Positions 7,586 to 17,355 of a DNA stretch of 58,481 nt are shown here, in pieces. Position 1 is the first letter of the stretch, and each line of letters starts with the position of its first letter. This DNA comes from an uncultured Acetatifactor sp. (lineage in GTDB: Bacteria > Bacillota > Clostridia > Lachnospirales > Lachnospiraceae), in assembly GCA_910578815.1 (NCBI GenBank), contig CAJTSE010000024.1, forward strand, positions 1-58,481, read 5' to 3'. The notes under the pieces were generated by a model that saw nothing but the letters and a program-made list of their open reading frames with translations, did not search any database and had not been told where the DNA came from. The position numbers and the translations under genes are program-made.

Positions 7586-10180
7586 GTGGATGGAATTCAG
7601 GCCAGCATCAATTTAAACGACCAATTCAGCTACATATTAAACCATATCGTAAATTCTGTGAATCTGGCAATATCCAGTGTATATGACATGCAGGAGTGCA
7701 TGAGTGCAGATATTGACACAAACAGCATTGCAGGGGCGAGGAATGAGATCAATCAGGCGACCGCCGCAATTATTGCCATGAATGATGCCTTGAATCAGCA
7801 GGCCGGGACAGATATTGCGGCACCAAATGTAAGCGCAGCCCAGAGAGATGTTACGGTGCCTGTCCGATGGGAGACAGACAGTCTGGATGTGTTTGTGAAT
7901 TCCGGGGTTGAGCGCTTTCAGCAGGAAGTGCAGAGCGCAAACAGTATGCTGGAGCAACTGTACAGCACACAGGAGGCGATTGCGAGTCAGGCGGTGAACA
8001 CGGATTTGTTCCCGCCTGACTCTTTTCAGGATTTAAACAGGCTGACATCCAGAATTGATGCAATGCGCAGCCGGATCCAGCAGGTTGAAAATAACCCTTT
8101 AAACCTTGGAACGGATACTGCAAATGCAGAGCTTGAACAACTGCGGGCCCAGCTGAGTCTCATGCTCCAGGAGCAAAATGACTTGAATCAGGCAATGCAG
8201 AATATGGACGTTTCTGCCGCAAATGAGGCTTATTTGCGGCTGTCGCAGACAGTCAGCGGAACAGAGCGATATATCCGAGATAATGTTGATGAGCAGGGAA
8301 GATTTAACCAGGAAATCCAGAAGGGGGTCCAGCAGTCTAATCAACTGGCTAACATGATAAAAAAAGCAGCGGCTGCTTATATCAGTGTCCAGGGGGTCGG
8401 GAAAGTACTGGATGTATCGGATAATCTGATCCAGACAACAGCAAGGCTGAATATGATGAATGACGGTCTCCAAAGCACGGAGGAACTTGTGAATATGACT
8501 TATGCTGCGGCACAGGATGCCAGAGGGTCTTTTTCGGAGATGGCGGATGTGGTCGCAAGATTCGGAAATAATGCCAGGGATGCGTTTAGCAGTTCCGAAG
8601 AAGTCATTGCTTTTGCTGATTTGATCCAAAAGCAGATGACCATTGCCGGAGCAAGTACTCAGGAATCATCTAATGCCATGTTACAGTTGTCGCAGGCTCT
8701 TGGATCAGGGGTGCTGCGGGGGGATGAGTTAAACAGTATTTTTGAACAGGCGCCAAATCTGATTCAAAATATTGCAAGTTATCTCGATGTACCAATCGGA
8801 CAGATCCGGGAAATGGCGGCAGACGGAGAGCTATCAGCTGACGTTGTAAAGGCATCTGTATTTGCAAGTGCGGATGAAATCAACGCAAAGTTTAACGAAA
8901 TGCCCATGACATGGGGGCAGACCTGGCAGTCCATGCAGAACACGGCGTTAATCAGCTTCCGCCCAGTCCTGCAGAAAGTAAACGATCTTGCCAACAGTGA
9001 GACATTTCAACGGTTTGCAAATGGCGCAGGAGAGGCACTGGCCGTAGTGGCGGGGATCATGCTGAACATTTTCGAATTGGCATCAAACACATATGGATTT
9101 GTTGCGGATAACTGGTCAATGCTCAGCCCTATTATTTATGGCATTGCGGCGGCACTTGCAGTTTACTACGGAGCGCAGCTGGCGGCAAATACCATAGATG
9201 CGATCAGCCAGGGAATACACATTGCAATGGCAGCGGCTCAGATGCTCCATGCTGCTGCAACCGGTGGCCTGACGGCAGCCACAGCGGCAGATATTGCGGC
9301 TCAGAATGGGCTGAATGCGGCGATGTATGCCTGTCCTATTGTTTGGATCATTGTGTTAATAATTGCCCTGATTGCCCTGTTCTATGCGGCGGTGGCGGCT
9401 GTCAATCACTTTGCCGGGACTTCTATTTCAGCAACCGGATTGATTGCCGGATATTTCGCCGTTTGCGCGGCGCATTTAATAAATGGTTTTATTCGTATTC
9501 AGAATACTATTGCGTCATTTGTCAATTTTTTTGGGAACGTGTTTAATGATCCCATTGCTGCCGTAAAGGTTTTGTTTTACGACTTGTGCCTCACCGTGAT
9601 CGGCTATATTCTGAATATGGCAACCGCCATAGAGAGCGTTATAAACAAGATTCCGGGTATTGAAGTTGATATTACCAGCGGACTTGATAATTTTTACTCC
9701 GAGATTGAGGCGGCACAGCAGCAGGTTAAAGATGAATCCGGGTGGGTCGAGTATGTCGAAAAATGGGATTACATCGACTATACGGATGCCTGGGATGCAG
9801 GGTACTCTTTTGGTGAAGGTATAGACGAAAGCATTGCAAACTTTAGTCTGTCAGACTTGTTCGGCGATACAGATGATATACCGCAGCCGGAGGATTATCT
9901 GCCACAGGAATATCTCTATGATGACAAGCTTGACGACATGTCCGGAGACCTTGGTGCGATCAGGGATTCTCTGGAGATCAGCGCGGAAGAACTGAAATAC
10001 CTGCGCGACGCTGCAGAGCAGGAGAACATAAACCGATTTACAACCGCTGAGATCAAAATTGACATGTCCGGGATGCAGAACAATATTAACAGCGATGATG
10101 ACATTGACGGTTTTATCACAAAGCTGACGGATTCTGTGAATGAGGCGGTTGACAGTACGCTTGAGGGGGTGCATGAGTAA
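7586..10180 (+). CDS. Tape measure protein (XkdO-like)
   Basis: A GTG at 7586 follows AAGAAGG (7571-7577) with an 8-nt spacer and gives 864 residues; a TTG at 7565 with its own AAGGA is an alternative. Residues about 95-240 are coiled coil (QVENNPLNLG, EQLRAQLSLMLQEQ). A conserved tape-measure N-terminal domain follows at about 330-480 (SQALGSGVLRGDELNSIFEQ and MTWGQTWQSMQNTALISF). Hydrophobic segments lie near 510-545 and 585-620. The protein sets tail length and travels with the DNA. At 864 residues it implies a modest tail. Confidence 0.9.
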   Translation: MDGIQASINLNDQFSYILNHIVNSVNLAISSVYDMQECMSADIDTNSIAGARNEINQATAAIIAMNDALNQQAGTDIAAPNVSAAQRDVTVPVRWETDSLDVFVNSGVERFQQEVQSANSMLEQLYSTQEAIASQAVNTDLFPPDSFQDLNRLTSRIDAMRSRIQQVENNPLNLGTDTANAELEQLRAQLSLMLQEQNDLNQAMQNMDVSAANEAYLRLSQTVSGTERYIRDNVDEQGRFNQEIQKGVQQSNQLANMIKKAAAAYISVQGVGKVLDVSDNLIQTTARLNMMNDGLQSTEELVNMTYAAAQDARGSFSEMADVVARFGNNARDAFSSSEEVIAFADLIQKQMTIAGASTQESSNAMLQLSQALGSGVLRGDELNSIFEQAPNLIQNIASYLDVPIGQIREMAADGELSADVVKASVFASADEINAKFNEMPMTWGQTWQSMQNTALISFRPVLQKVNDLANSETFQRFANGAGEALAVVAGIMLNIFELASNTYGFVADNWSMLSPIIYGIAAALAVYYGAQLAANTIDAISQGIHIAMAAAQMLHAAATGGLTAATAADIAAQNGLNAAMYACPIVWIIVLIIALIALFYAAVAAVNHFAGTSISATGLIAGYFAVCAAHLINGFIRIQNTIASFVNFFGNVFNDPIAAVKVLFYDLCLTVIGYILNMATAIESVINKIPGIEVDITSGLDNFYSEIEAAQQQVKDESGWVEYVEKWDYIDYTDAWDAGYSFGEGIDESIANFSLSDLFGDTDDIPQPEDYLPQEYLYDDKLDDMSGDLGAIRDSLEISAEELKYLRDAAEQENINRFTTAEIKIDMSGMQNNINSDDDIDGFITKLTDSVNEAVDSTLEGVHE

Positions 10181-10870
10181 ATGGCAGAAAACGGATATGA
10201 CTTTTATATGGATGAGTATTTATTACCTGTGCCTCCTTCCAAGCTTACAATTAAAGTTAATAATGCGAACAAGACGGTATCCCTTATTAACGAAGGAGAA
10301 ATTAATATCTTAAAGCAGCCGAAACTGACAGAAATCGAATTCGAATGCGAGATTCCACAGACGAAGCAGCCATATGCGGTGTATACATCCGGCTTTAAGG
10401 ATGCAGGTTATTTCCTTGACTATTTTGAGAAATTAAAAGCCGGTAAGAAGCCGTTTCGCTTTATTGTATGCAGGAAGAATCCATCGGGGAAGACACTGTT
10501 AAATACGAATCTTAAGGTATCCTTAGAAGATTACAAAATTACAGAGGACTCCGGAAACGGCTTTGACTTTAAGGTGAAGTTCAATTTAAAGCAGTGGAGA
10601 GATTACGGAACGAAAACTGTAAATATTCAAATGGCAGCATCCGGGACAAAGGCAAGCATTGAGCCGCAGCGCGAGACAGACAACGCTCCTGTTCCAACTG
10701 CTTCACAGTCGTATACCGTTATAAGAGGCAATACTCTTTGGGGGATAGCAAAGCGTTTTTACGGTAACGGTGCAAAATACACTGTTATTTATGAGGCAAA
10801 CAAAGAGATTATTGGAAGCAGTCCGAACTTAATACGGCCGGGGCAGGTTTTGACGATTCCGGCCGTATAG
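10181..10870 (+). CDS. LysM tail protein (XkdP-like)
   Basis: 229 residues. The N-terminal 150 residues form a beta-rich domain (LPVPPSKLTIKVNN at the start) typical of XkdP-like proteins. The last 55 residues form one LysM domain (SYTVIRGNTLWGIAKRFYG, closing PGQVLTIP), a peptidoglycan-binding module. It probably sits at the tube-baseplate junction and contacts the cell wall. It starts one base after the tape measure stop. Confidence 0.88.
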   Translation: MAENGYDFYMDEYLLPVPPSKLTIKVNNANKTVSLINEGEINILKQPKLTEIEFECEIPQTKQPYAVYTSGFKDAGYFLDYFEKLKAGKKPFRFIVCRKNPSGKTLLNTNLKVSLEDYKITEDSGNGFDFKVKFNLKQWRDYGTKTVNIQMAASGTKASIEPQRETDNAPVPTASQSYTVIRGNTLWGIAKRFYGNGAKYTVIYEANKEIIGSSPNLIRPGQVLTIPAV

Positions 10871-10908
10871 TATTCTTGTGTGCATTATGATAGGAAGGGG
10901 GTACGGAA

Positions 10909-11889
10909 TTGGATATTGAACTTCTGATCGGGAATGAATCAGGAACAAAGATGTGTAAGCCGGCAATCCAAGAGGGAATCGAATGGACAACAGAGCGAAA
11001 AGATACTCCGGGCAAATTGGTATTTAAGGTTCTTGATGACGGACTGCTGGATTTTTCGGAAGGCAGTCCGGTGAGAATGAGAGTTGACGGCTGCAATATG
11101 TTTTTTGGCTTTGTATTTAAACAGCAGCGCGCGAAAGATCAGGTTATCACGATTACGGCTTACGATCAGTTACGATATTTAAAAAACGAAGACACACAGG
11201 TGTATGAAAGAAAGACGGCCGCACAGCTCATTAAAATGCTGGCGGATGATTATGCGCTGAACGTGGGTGTTTTGGAGGATACCGAATTTGTAATTGAATC
11301 GAGAGTCGAAGAAAACACTTCTCTTTTTGAGATGATCGCGAATGCCCTTGATCTGACTTTGACCAATACCGGAAAAATGTATGTTATGTATGATGATTTC
11401 GGAAAACTGACGTTGAAAGGCCTATCGTCTATGTATGTGGGGATCCCAGGGGCTTATCTGATGGTGGATGCGGAAACTGGGGAAAATTTTGAATACACAT
11501 CGTCTATTGATGATAATACCTACAACAAAGTAAAACTGACTTATGACAATGAGGACACCGGCAAGAGAGAGGTGTATATTGCTCAGGATTTTTCCAATAT
11601 TAACAGGTGGGGAATCCTGCAGTATTTTGATACCCTGCAAAAGGGCGAAAGTGGAAAAACAAAGGCAGATACACTATTAAAGCTATACAATAAGAAAACT
11701 CGTAATTTGAAAATTACAAATGCGTTTGGGGATAACAGGGTTAGGGCCGGGTCCATGGTTATAGTCAGTATTGACCTTGGAGATATAAAGTTGAAAAACT
11801 GGATGCTTGTGGAAAAGTGCAGGCACACCTATAAGGAAGGTGAGCATTGGATGGATTTGACGCTTAGAGGGGGTGATTTTGTTGGCTGA
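10909..11889 (+). CDS. Baseplate hub protein (XkdQ-like)
   Basis: 326 residues from a TTG start preceded by AGGAAGGGGG. The order of segments (RVDGCNMFFGFVFK near residue 55, YDQLRYLKNEDT near 85, then KTAAQLIKMLADDY) is that of the XkdQ/gpD-like hub family. These proteins form the central hub at the tail tip. It is followed by XkdR-, XkdS-, XkdT- and XkdU-like genes in the PBSX order, which strengthens the call. Confidence 0.85.
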   Translation: MDIELLIGNESGTKMCKPAIQEGIEWTTERKDTPGKLVFKVLDDGLLDFSEGSPVRMRVDGCNMFFGFVFKQQRAKDQVITITAYDQLRYLKNEDTQVYERKTAAQLIKMLADDYALNVGVLEDTEFVIESRVEENTSLFEMIANALDLTLTNTGKMYVMYDDFGKLTLKGLSSMYVGIPGAYLMVDAETGENFEYTSSIDDNTYNKVKLTYDNEDTGKREVYIAQDFSNINRWGILQYFDTLQKGESGKTKADTLLKLYNKKTRNLKITNAFGDNRVRAGSMVIVSIDLGDIKLKNWMLVEKCRHTYKEGEHWMDLTLRGGDFVG

Positions 11890-12319
11890 TGCAAATGAGC
11901 TTGTTGAAACATTAAAAAGGGCAGCGCTCAAAGCGGTCGAAGCAGAAAAACCGGTTAAAGTGTGTTTTGGGAAAGTGGTGAGTACTGCACCGTTGAAAAT
12001 AAACGTGGAACAAAAAATGAATCTGGGCGAAAAGCAGTTGATTCTTTCGCGGAACGTGACCGACTTTTCTGTGGGAATCACAGTGGATTGGTTATCGGAA
12101 GATAGCCTTGATGTGCATGAACATATTGTAAAAGGTACAGATAGCAACGGCGATAGCATTCATCTGGCCACTGATACACAGGATCTTTCACATCATCACA
12201 AAATAGCAGGGAAAATGGAAATCATCGTTCATAATGGCTTGGTTGTCGGTGATGAAGTTATCCTGCTCAGGCAGCAGAAAGGCCAAAAATTTATAGTTTT
12301 GGACAGGGTTGGAACATGA
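11882..12319 (+). CDS. XkdR-like (DUF2577-type) baseplate protein
   Basis: The TTG at 11882 is likely the start because AGAGGGGGTG (11866-11875) is correctly spaced; in-frame GTG 11873 lies inside that site. The 145-aa product has an N-terminal helix, a KVSTAPLKINVEQ-type strand region, a central His-rich loop (DLSHHHK) and a C-terminal VGDEVILLRQQKGQKFIVLDRVG barrel edge, as in DUF2577 proteins. It may be an OB-fold spike/hub accessory. The gene overlaps xkdQ-like by eight bases. Confidence 0.75.
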   Translation: MADANELVETLKRAALKAVEAEKPVKVCFGKVVSTAPLKINVEQKMNLGEKQLILSRNVTDFSVGITVDWLSEDSLDVHEHIVKGTDSNGDSIHLATDTQDLSHHHKIAGKMEIIVHNGLVVGDEVILLRQQKGQKFIVLDRVGT

Positions 12320-12726
12320 TACCATCAACAGTCGGTTTTTTGAATCGGGATTTTGAGATTGAGGAACAACCAAGCCTGACGTATAAGATGGACCTTGAAG
12401 GCGATTCCGTTCGGGGACTTGTAGACCAACAGGAAGCCATGAAGCAGGCCATATTCAGAATACTAAATACAGAACGGTATCAGTACATTATTTATCCGTG
12501 GTGGTATGGCATTGAGACCATTGATCTGTATGGAAAGCCTGCGGTCTGGGTGTGCGCAGAATTGGAGCGTAGAATCAAAGAAGCGCTTTTGACTGATACG
12601 AGAATCCGCAATGTAACCGATTTTGAATTTGAATTCAAAACCAAGGAAATTAATGCCGCGTTTATAGTGGAGACAGTTTATGGAAAAATTAGAGTTGAGA
12701 AAGGGGGTAAATATTTGAATGTATGA
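12316..12726 (+). CDS. Baseplate wedge protein (XkdS-like, DUF2634/gp25-like)
   Basis: 136 residues, with an ATGA overlap to the previous gene. The motif set (KMDLEGDSVRGLVDQQEAMKQ, then FRILNTERYQYIIYPWWYGIE) is typical of DUF2634/XkdS, which corresponds to T4 gp25, the wedge component that starts sheath assembly. The C-terminus ends in a beta strand region before the overlapping J-like gene. Confidence 0.85.
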   Translation: MIPSTVGFLNRDFEIEEQPSLTYKMDLEGDSVRGLVDQQEAMKQAIFRILNTERYQYIIYPWWYGIETIDLYGKPAVWVCAELERRIKEALLTDTRIRNVTDFEFEFKTKEINAAFIVETVYGKIRVEKGGKYLNV

Positions 12727-13924
12727 AGATGAGACTTATGAAAGCATTCTTGGCCGGATGTTGAATCGGGTGTCGGATAAGATGGATAAAAGACCAAGCT
12801 CTATCATCTATGACACGCACAGCGCAACAGCCATAGAACTGCAGGTTTTATACATAGAATTGGAATATATGATAAAAAATTCTTACGGAGATACTGCGGC
12901 AAGGGAGTTCCTGGCGTTACTTGCAAAGGATCGTGGACTTGTGCCAGAAGCTGCTTCGAAAGCGGTTCTGAAAGGTGAATTTACACCGGCATACCTTGAT
13001 GTAACCGGAAAGCGCTTTAACATTGGCGATACTAACTATGTGGTATTGAATCAGATTACGCCAGGGCAATATCAAGTGCAATGTGAAACAGCAGGAGCGG
13101 TCGGCAATCAGTATCTAGGTACGATGATGCCTATGGATTATATTGATGGGTTACAAACGGCGCAGCTTACCGAAATACTGGTGCCAGGAGAAGACGAAGA
13201 GGATACCGAAGTATTCCGGCAACGGTATTTTTCTAGTTTCAATGAACGATCTTTCGCCGGAAACCAAGCGGCATATATTGAAACAGTAAAGAAAATAAAT
13301 GGAGTCGGTGGCGTGAAAGTAACCAGAGCATGGAATGGGGACATACGTCCGGCTGAGATGATTCCCTCTGCAAAAGTAGCGGACTGGTACAATTCTGTCA
13401 TGGAAGAATTGGATGCGGATGTTGCGGCATGGCTTTCCCGGATTTATGCGGCTTCTATTGAAAAGAAATTGACGGTTGGAGGCGTGGTCCTCATAACCGT
13501 CGTTAATTCTATGGACTTTGGAGAAGCATCGGATGTATTGCTGAATACAATTCAGACTGAACTTGATCCGAGCGAAAATGCGGGAGAAGGGTGCGGTCTG
13601 GTTCCGATTGGCCATGTGGTTAATGTTAAGAGTGCGGTCCCGGTCCAAGTGTATATCAAAACAGCTATAACCTTTGAAGAGGGTTATAATTGGTCAAACA
13701 TGAGCGCATTAATACAGGAAGCAGTTGAGGCGTATTTATTGGAATTGAGGAAAGGGTGGGCTGACAGTTCGAGCATTGTTGTCAGGATCAGTCAGATTGA
13801 ATCACGAATTTTAGGCGTGACGGGGATTTTGGATGTAGCCAATACGGAAATTAATGATTTAAATGAAAACCTGGCTTTGACGGAATATCAGATTCCAATA
13901 TTGGGAGGTGTTTTACGTGATTAG
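12719..13924 (+). CDS. Baseplate J-like protein (XkdT-like)
   Basis: 401 residues. The N-terminus (MYEDETYESILGRMLNRV, PSSIIYDTHSATAIELQ) and the middle (GEDEEDTEVFRQRYF, AYIETVKKINGVGGVKVTRAW) match the Baseplate_J/gp47 family, which forms the wedges of the contractile baseplate. It overlaps the XkdS-like gene by eight bases and the next gene by eight bases, so translation is probably coupled through the baseplate genes. Confidence 0.9.
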   Translation: MYEDETYESILGRMLNRVSDKMDKRPSSIIYDTHSATAIELQVLYIELEYMIKNSYGDTAAREFLALLAKDRGLVPEAASKAVLKGEFTPAYLDVTGKRFNIGDTNYVVLNQITPGQYQVQCETAGAVGNQYLGTMMPMDYIDGLQTAQLTEILVPGEDEEDTEVFRQRYFSSFNERSFAGNQAAYIETVKKINGVGGVKVTRAWNGDIRPAEMIPSAKVADWYNSVMEELDADVAAWLSRIYAASIEKKLTVGGVVLITVVNSMDFGEASDVLLNTIQTELDPSENAGEGCGLVPIGHVVNVKSAVPVQVYIKTAITFEEGYNWSNMSALIQEAVEAYLLELRKGWADSSSIVVRISQIESRILGVTGILDVANTEINDLNENLALTEYQIPILGGVLRD

Positions 13925-14456
13925 GGAAGTTGATCTTGTTTCCTATTTGCCTCCATTTATGCAGGAATATAAAGAGCCGGTTGCGGCTCTTGAAGCAGAA
14001 TCTCCTGAATTCTGTGTGATATGGAAGGCTGTTGACAAGGTATTAAGAAATCGCTTTATTTCTACTGCTGATGAGTATGGTATATCAAGGTTTGAGAAAT
14101 TACTGGGTGTTTACCCGCAAAGCGATGATACACTGGAGAGCCGGCGCTCACGAGTTCAAAGCAAATGGTTTAGCAAGCTTCCTTATACTTTACAGACATT
14201 GACCCAGAAGATAATTGTATTGTGCGGCAGTTCGGATTTTGAGCTAACATATAACTTTGACACTGGATATGTTATGGTCGTAGAAACAGGGCTTGAACTA
14301 TGTGGGCAGGTGGAAGAACTGGAAAGTATTCTTGACGAATTACTGCCCTGCAATATTGTGGCCAGCACAAAGAATAGAATATCAAGTCTGGCGTCCGGAA
14401 GCTTTAATATGTACGGCGGGATTGCCTTTGCAGAAGACATATACATCACATCATAA
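13917..14456 (+). CDS. XkdU-like (DUF2313) baseplate protein
   Basis: The GTG at 13917 is preceded by GGGAGGTG with a 6-nt spacer, so the product begins VIREVDLVSYLPPFMQEYKE and has 179 residues. The segment SRFEKLLGVYPQSDDTLESRRSRVQSKW is characteristic of the DUF2313/XkdU (gpI-like) family, which links baseplate and fibres. It is the last conserved baseplate gene before the fibre genes. Confidence 0.83.
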   Translation: MIREVDLVSYLPPFMQEYKEPVAALEAESPEFCVIWKAVDKVLRNRFISTADEYGISRFEKLLGVYPQSDDTLESRRSRVQSKWFSKLPYTLQTLTQKIIVLCGSSDFELTYNFDTGYVMVVETGLELCGQVEELESILDELLPCNIVASTKNRISSLASGSFNMYGGIAFAEDIYITS

Positions 14457-14472
14457 GGGAGAGAAGAGAAAT

Positions 14473-15453
14473 ATGGCAGAGTTTGGAAGGCTTATAGTTA
14501 CCGATAAAGGCAGTAGCCTTATTTTTAAAACTATAAAAAGTAACAAATCTATATGTTTTACCGGATTATCAGTATCTTCCAGGAGATACCAGGAAGGCGA
14601 GTTTAAATATCTGGTTGCGCTGGAAGATATAAGGCAAAGAAGCAATGCGTTAGAAACGGATATTGAGAGCAGCAACAGCATTAAGATCAGGGTGATACTG
14701 CCGAATACGGATTTGACTGAGGGCTATCAAATGCGGACGGTTGGGCTATATGCTAATGACCCGGATGAAGGAGAAATTTTGTATGCTGTATCGTCAGAAA
14801 TGTCAGATAATGGCTGCTATGTGCCTCCATATAATAATCGGACAGTATCCAGTTTGTATTTTAATCTATCTGTTGCTGTAGGAAATTCCGAAAATGTGCA
14901 ATTAGTGATTGACCAGGGGGCTGTGGTGACAGTAAAACAGCTTAATTCAGTACAGGAGAAGATACAGGAAGCCATAGATGCCCTATACCAACAGGTTATC
15001 GCCTACACGGACCTGAAGGTTGCCGATCTCATTAACGGTGCCCCCTCATCCCTGGACACTCTTAAAGAGATTGCCGACGCCATGGCGGAAAATCAGGACG
15101 TGGTGGCGGCTCTGAATGATGCCATTGGCACAAAGGCAAATCAGGCCGAAATGGATAGCTTACTGGGTACCAAACTGGATAAAACAGGAGATACCAAGGA
15201 TGCTAAGGTGACGTTTGGCAGCAGTGATACCCTTACGCCGTCCGCCTGGACGAATGTGGCTGTCTTAAAAAGCGGCGAAACTCATAAGTCCATTTTTGCC
15301 AAGGTGTCGGCTATGTTTAAAAATATCAGATACTTATGGGGGCTGGTTTCTGCGCTTTCCGCCAGCGGGGCGATCACGGAGGTAAAGATCGTAGATGCGC
15401 TTCCTTCGGATGCGGCATCCCATCCGAAAACTTTTTACTGGGTAAAGGGGTAG
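14473..15453 (+). CDS. Tail fibre adaptor / collar-like protein
   Basis: 326 residues starting at ATG 14473 (GGGAGAGAAGAG upstream). The N-terminal 150 residues resemble tail-collar fibre proteins (GRLIVTDKGSSLI, TEGYQMRTVGLYA). Next comes a common fibre module (INGAPSSLDTLKEIADAMAEN, then TKANQAEMDSLL). The C-terminus ends VDALPSDAASHPKTFYWVKG. An almost identical tail closes the minus-strand protein at 43602-44342, and both are followed by an InlB-repeat fibre. I infer this tail is a docking tag for the fibre encoded next. Confidence 0.78.
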   Translation: MAEFGRLIVTDKGSSLIFKTIKSNKSICFTGLSVSSRRYQEGEFKYLVALEDIRQRSNALETDIESSNSIKIRVILPNTDLTEGYQMRTVGLYANDPDEGEILYAVSSEMSDNGCYVPPYNNRTVSSLYFNLSVAVGNSENVQLVIDQGAVVTVKQLNSVQEKIQEAIDALYQQVIAYTDLKVADLINGAPSSLDTLKEIADAMAENQDVVAALNDAIGTKANQAEMDSLLGTKLDKTGDTKDAKVTFGSSDTLTPSAWTNVAVLKSGETHKSIFAKVSAMFKNIRYLWGLVSALSASGAITEVKIVDALPSDAASHPKTFYWVKG

Positions 15454-15457
15454 TGTT

Positions 15458-17338
15458 ATGGCAAAAGGATTTATAGGGGCTTCCGGATACAAAGGGTATC
15501 TGGGGGCTGTAAAAATGCGCAAAGGATACATAGGCGCCACCAGGGTATATTCGGCGGGAAATATGGTCACCTACCACGTAGACAGCGGTGTCACCTACCA
15601 GGAAGAGGTGGACGACGGGGCGACCTGCCTGTCTCCCAAGACCTTTACCCCGGCAAAAAGCGGCTGGGAGTTTGTGGGCTGGCGGATTAATGCCAACGCC
15701 ATTAATGACGTATACACCAACAAGGTGATGGGTGACAATCCGATCACGCTGTATGCCGTCTTTCGCAAGCTCATTACAGTGACGTACTATAATAACAGCA
15801 CATCTGCCAGCAGTACATCCGGATACCAGTATTATAATAACGGTAATGTAAAAAATCCGTCGTTTACGCTGACCCAGGCAAGCTCCAGCTGGACGCCCAG
15901 AGGCTGGTCCACCAGCAATCAAGGGAATGCCGGAATCACCTATGCCAACGGGGCCACATTTACGAGGGACTCGGACATTACCCTGTACGGTCTGTATCAG
16001 CAGACCATAACCGTTACCTACTACAACGGAAACAGAACGGCATTAAGCACCAGCGGGACAAGATATTGGGCGCCAGCCGGCAGCATTAACCCCAGCTTTA
16101 CCCTGACCCAGGCAGGGATTTCCGGCTGGACGGCAAGAGGCTGGAGCGGCAGTACACATGCAGCCGGGGATATTACCTATGCCAATGGCGCAGCCTTTAC
16201 CTGTGACAGCAATATCACCCTGTATGGCATGTACCAGCAGACGGTAACGGTGACCTATTACAACGGCATCAGCTCCGCCTCCAGCACGAACGGGATCAGG
16301 TACTACAATCCCGGATCCGGAAATGTGTCGAATCCCAGTTTTGCCCTGACCCAGGCGGCTTTATCCGGCTGGACGGCACGGGGCTGGAGTACTGGTAACG
16401 GTGCCACGGCGGGAATCACCTACAACAGCGGTGCCTCCTTTACCCGTGACACGAATGTTACCCTGTACGGCATGTATTACCAGACAATTACCCTGACCAC
16501 CTATAACGGCAGCAGCTCCCCTACTGCGCACAACGGGACCAGATACTACTGCCCCGGATCCGGCAGCGTGGTCAATCCCACGTTTACTGTCAGCGCCGCC
16601 GCTCTTAGCGGCTGGAGCTTTGACGGCTGGAGTACATCCTCCCTGGCAGCGGCCGGAATTGATTACAACAGCATTTCCGGCTTATCCCTGGCCGCAAACA
16701 TTACCCTGTACGGCCGCTACAGCCAGATCATTACCTTATCTTACAATGGCAACGGCGCTTCCAGCGGCTCTGTGGCGGCCCAGAATAGTGTCAGATACTG
16801 GAACTCCGGCAATGTGGCAAATCCCACGTTTATCCTCAGTGCCAACGGCTTTAGCCGCAGCGGTTATAACTTTACGGCATGGGCATTAAACGGCGGCACC
16901 CAGTATGGGGCCGGTGCAGCCGTGACTCTGGCGGCATCCGCAACCATGTATGCGGTGTGGACAGCCATACCGGCAACGCCATTTTATTTGAGCGATAAAA
17001 ATCCTACCTATACAACAAGCGGTAACCTATCAAGTTGGCGAAAGCCCGACGCAAGCTGGGCTTGGTGGCAGGTAAACAGATCCGGCTACTATGCACGCTG
17101 CGATACCTCTGCCTTTAGCAGGCAGGGCTGTACAAAAATAAAAATGACCTGCTTTTTAGACGGCGGGTATTTTTATGTCAATAGCAAACGCGTTGCGCTG
17201 TCTGGCTATGGAAATGGGAAAGAAGTTATCATTGATATATCCGATCAGCCGGATACCATAAGCTGTGCAATACAAACGGAGGGTGATGTTCCGGCGCATG
17301 GAACGGCCGTGCAGGTCACCAATCCATACTTTTACTAG
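15458..17338 (+). CDS. InlB/Flg_new-repeat tail fibre, 626 aa
   Basis: A Gly-rich N-terminus of 34 residues is followed by about six beta-grasp repeats of 70-78 residues. Each has an ITVTYYN-type first strand, a GW(S/T)xR-like GWTARGWS core and an ITLYGMY last strand, as in Listeria-Bacteroides (InlB B / Flg_new) repeats. The last about 125 residues form a separate Cys-containing domain ending NPYFY. Position after the adaptor and before the lysis genes makes it the likely receptor-binding fibre. The paralogue at 42165-43586 has the same plan with two repeats fewer. Confidence 0.75.
   Translation: MAKGFIGASGYKGYLGAVKMRKGYIGATRVYSAGNMVTYHVDSGVTYQEEVDDGATCLSPKTFTPAKSGWEFVGWRINANAINDVYTNKVMGDNPITLYAVFRKLITVTYYNNSTSASSTSGYQYYNNGNVKNPSFTLTQASSSWTPRGWSTSNQGNAGITYANGATFTRDSDITLYGLYQQTITVTYYNGNRTALSTSGTRYWAPAGSINPSFTLTQAGISGWTARGWSGSTHAAGDITYANGAAFTCDSNITLYGMYQQTVTVTYYNGISSASSTNGIRYYNPGSGNVSNPSFALTQAALSGWTARGWSTGNGATAGITYNSGASFTRDTNVTLYGMYYQTITLTTYNGSSSPTAHNGTRYYCPGSGSVVNPTFTVSAAALSGWSFDGWSTSSLAAAGIDYNSISGLSLAANITLYGRYSQIITLSYNGNGASSGSVAAQNSVRYWNSGNVANPTFILSANGFSRSGYNFTAWALNGGTQYGAGAAVTLAASATMYAVWTAIPATPFYLSDKNPTYTTSGNLSSWRKPDASWAWWQVNRSGYYARCDTSAFSRQGCTKIKMTCFLDGGYFYVNSKRVALSGYGNGKEVIIDISDQPDTISCAIQTEGDVPAHGTAVQVTNPYFY
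15770..16980 (+). repeat. Tandem coding repeats in the fibre gene
   Basis: Five in-frame units of roughly 235 bp lie here, starting near 15770, 16004, 16238, 16478 and 16724. Each encodes a (L/Q)TITVTYYN-like opening and an ITLYGxY ending. The units differ at synonymous and loop positions but share long runs, which allows copy-number change by recombination. Confidence 0.75.
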
Positions 17339-17355
17339 GACTAGGGAGGAAAAAT

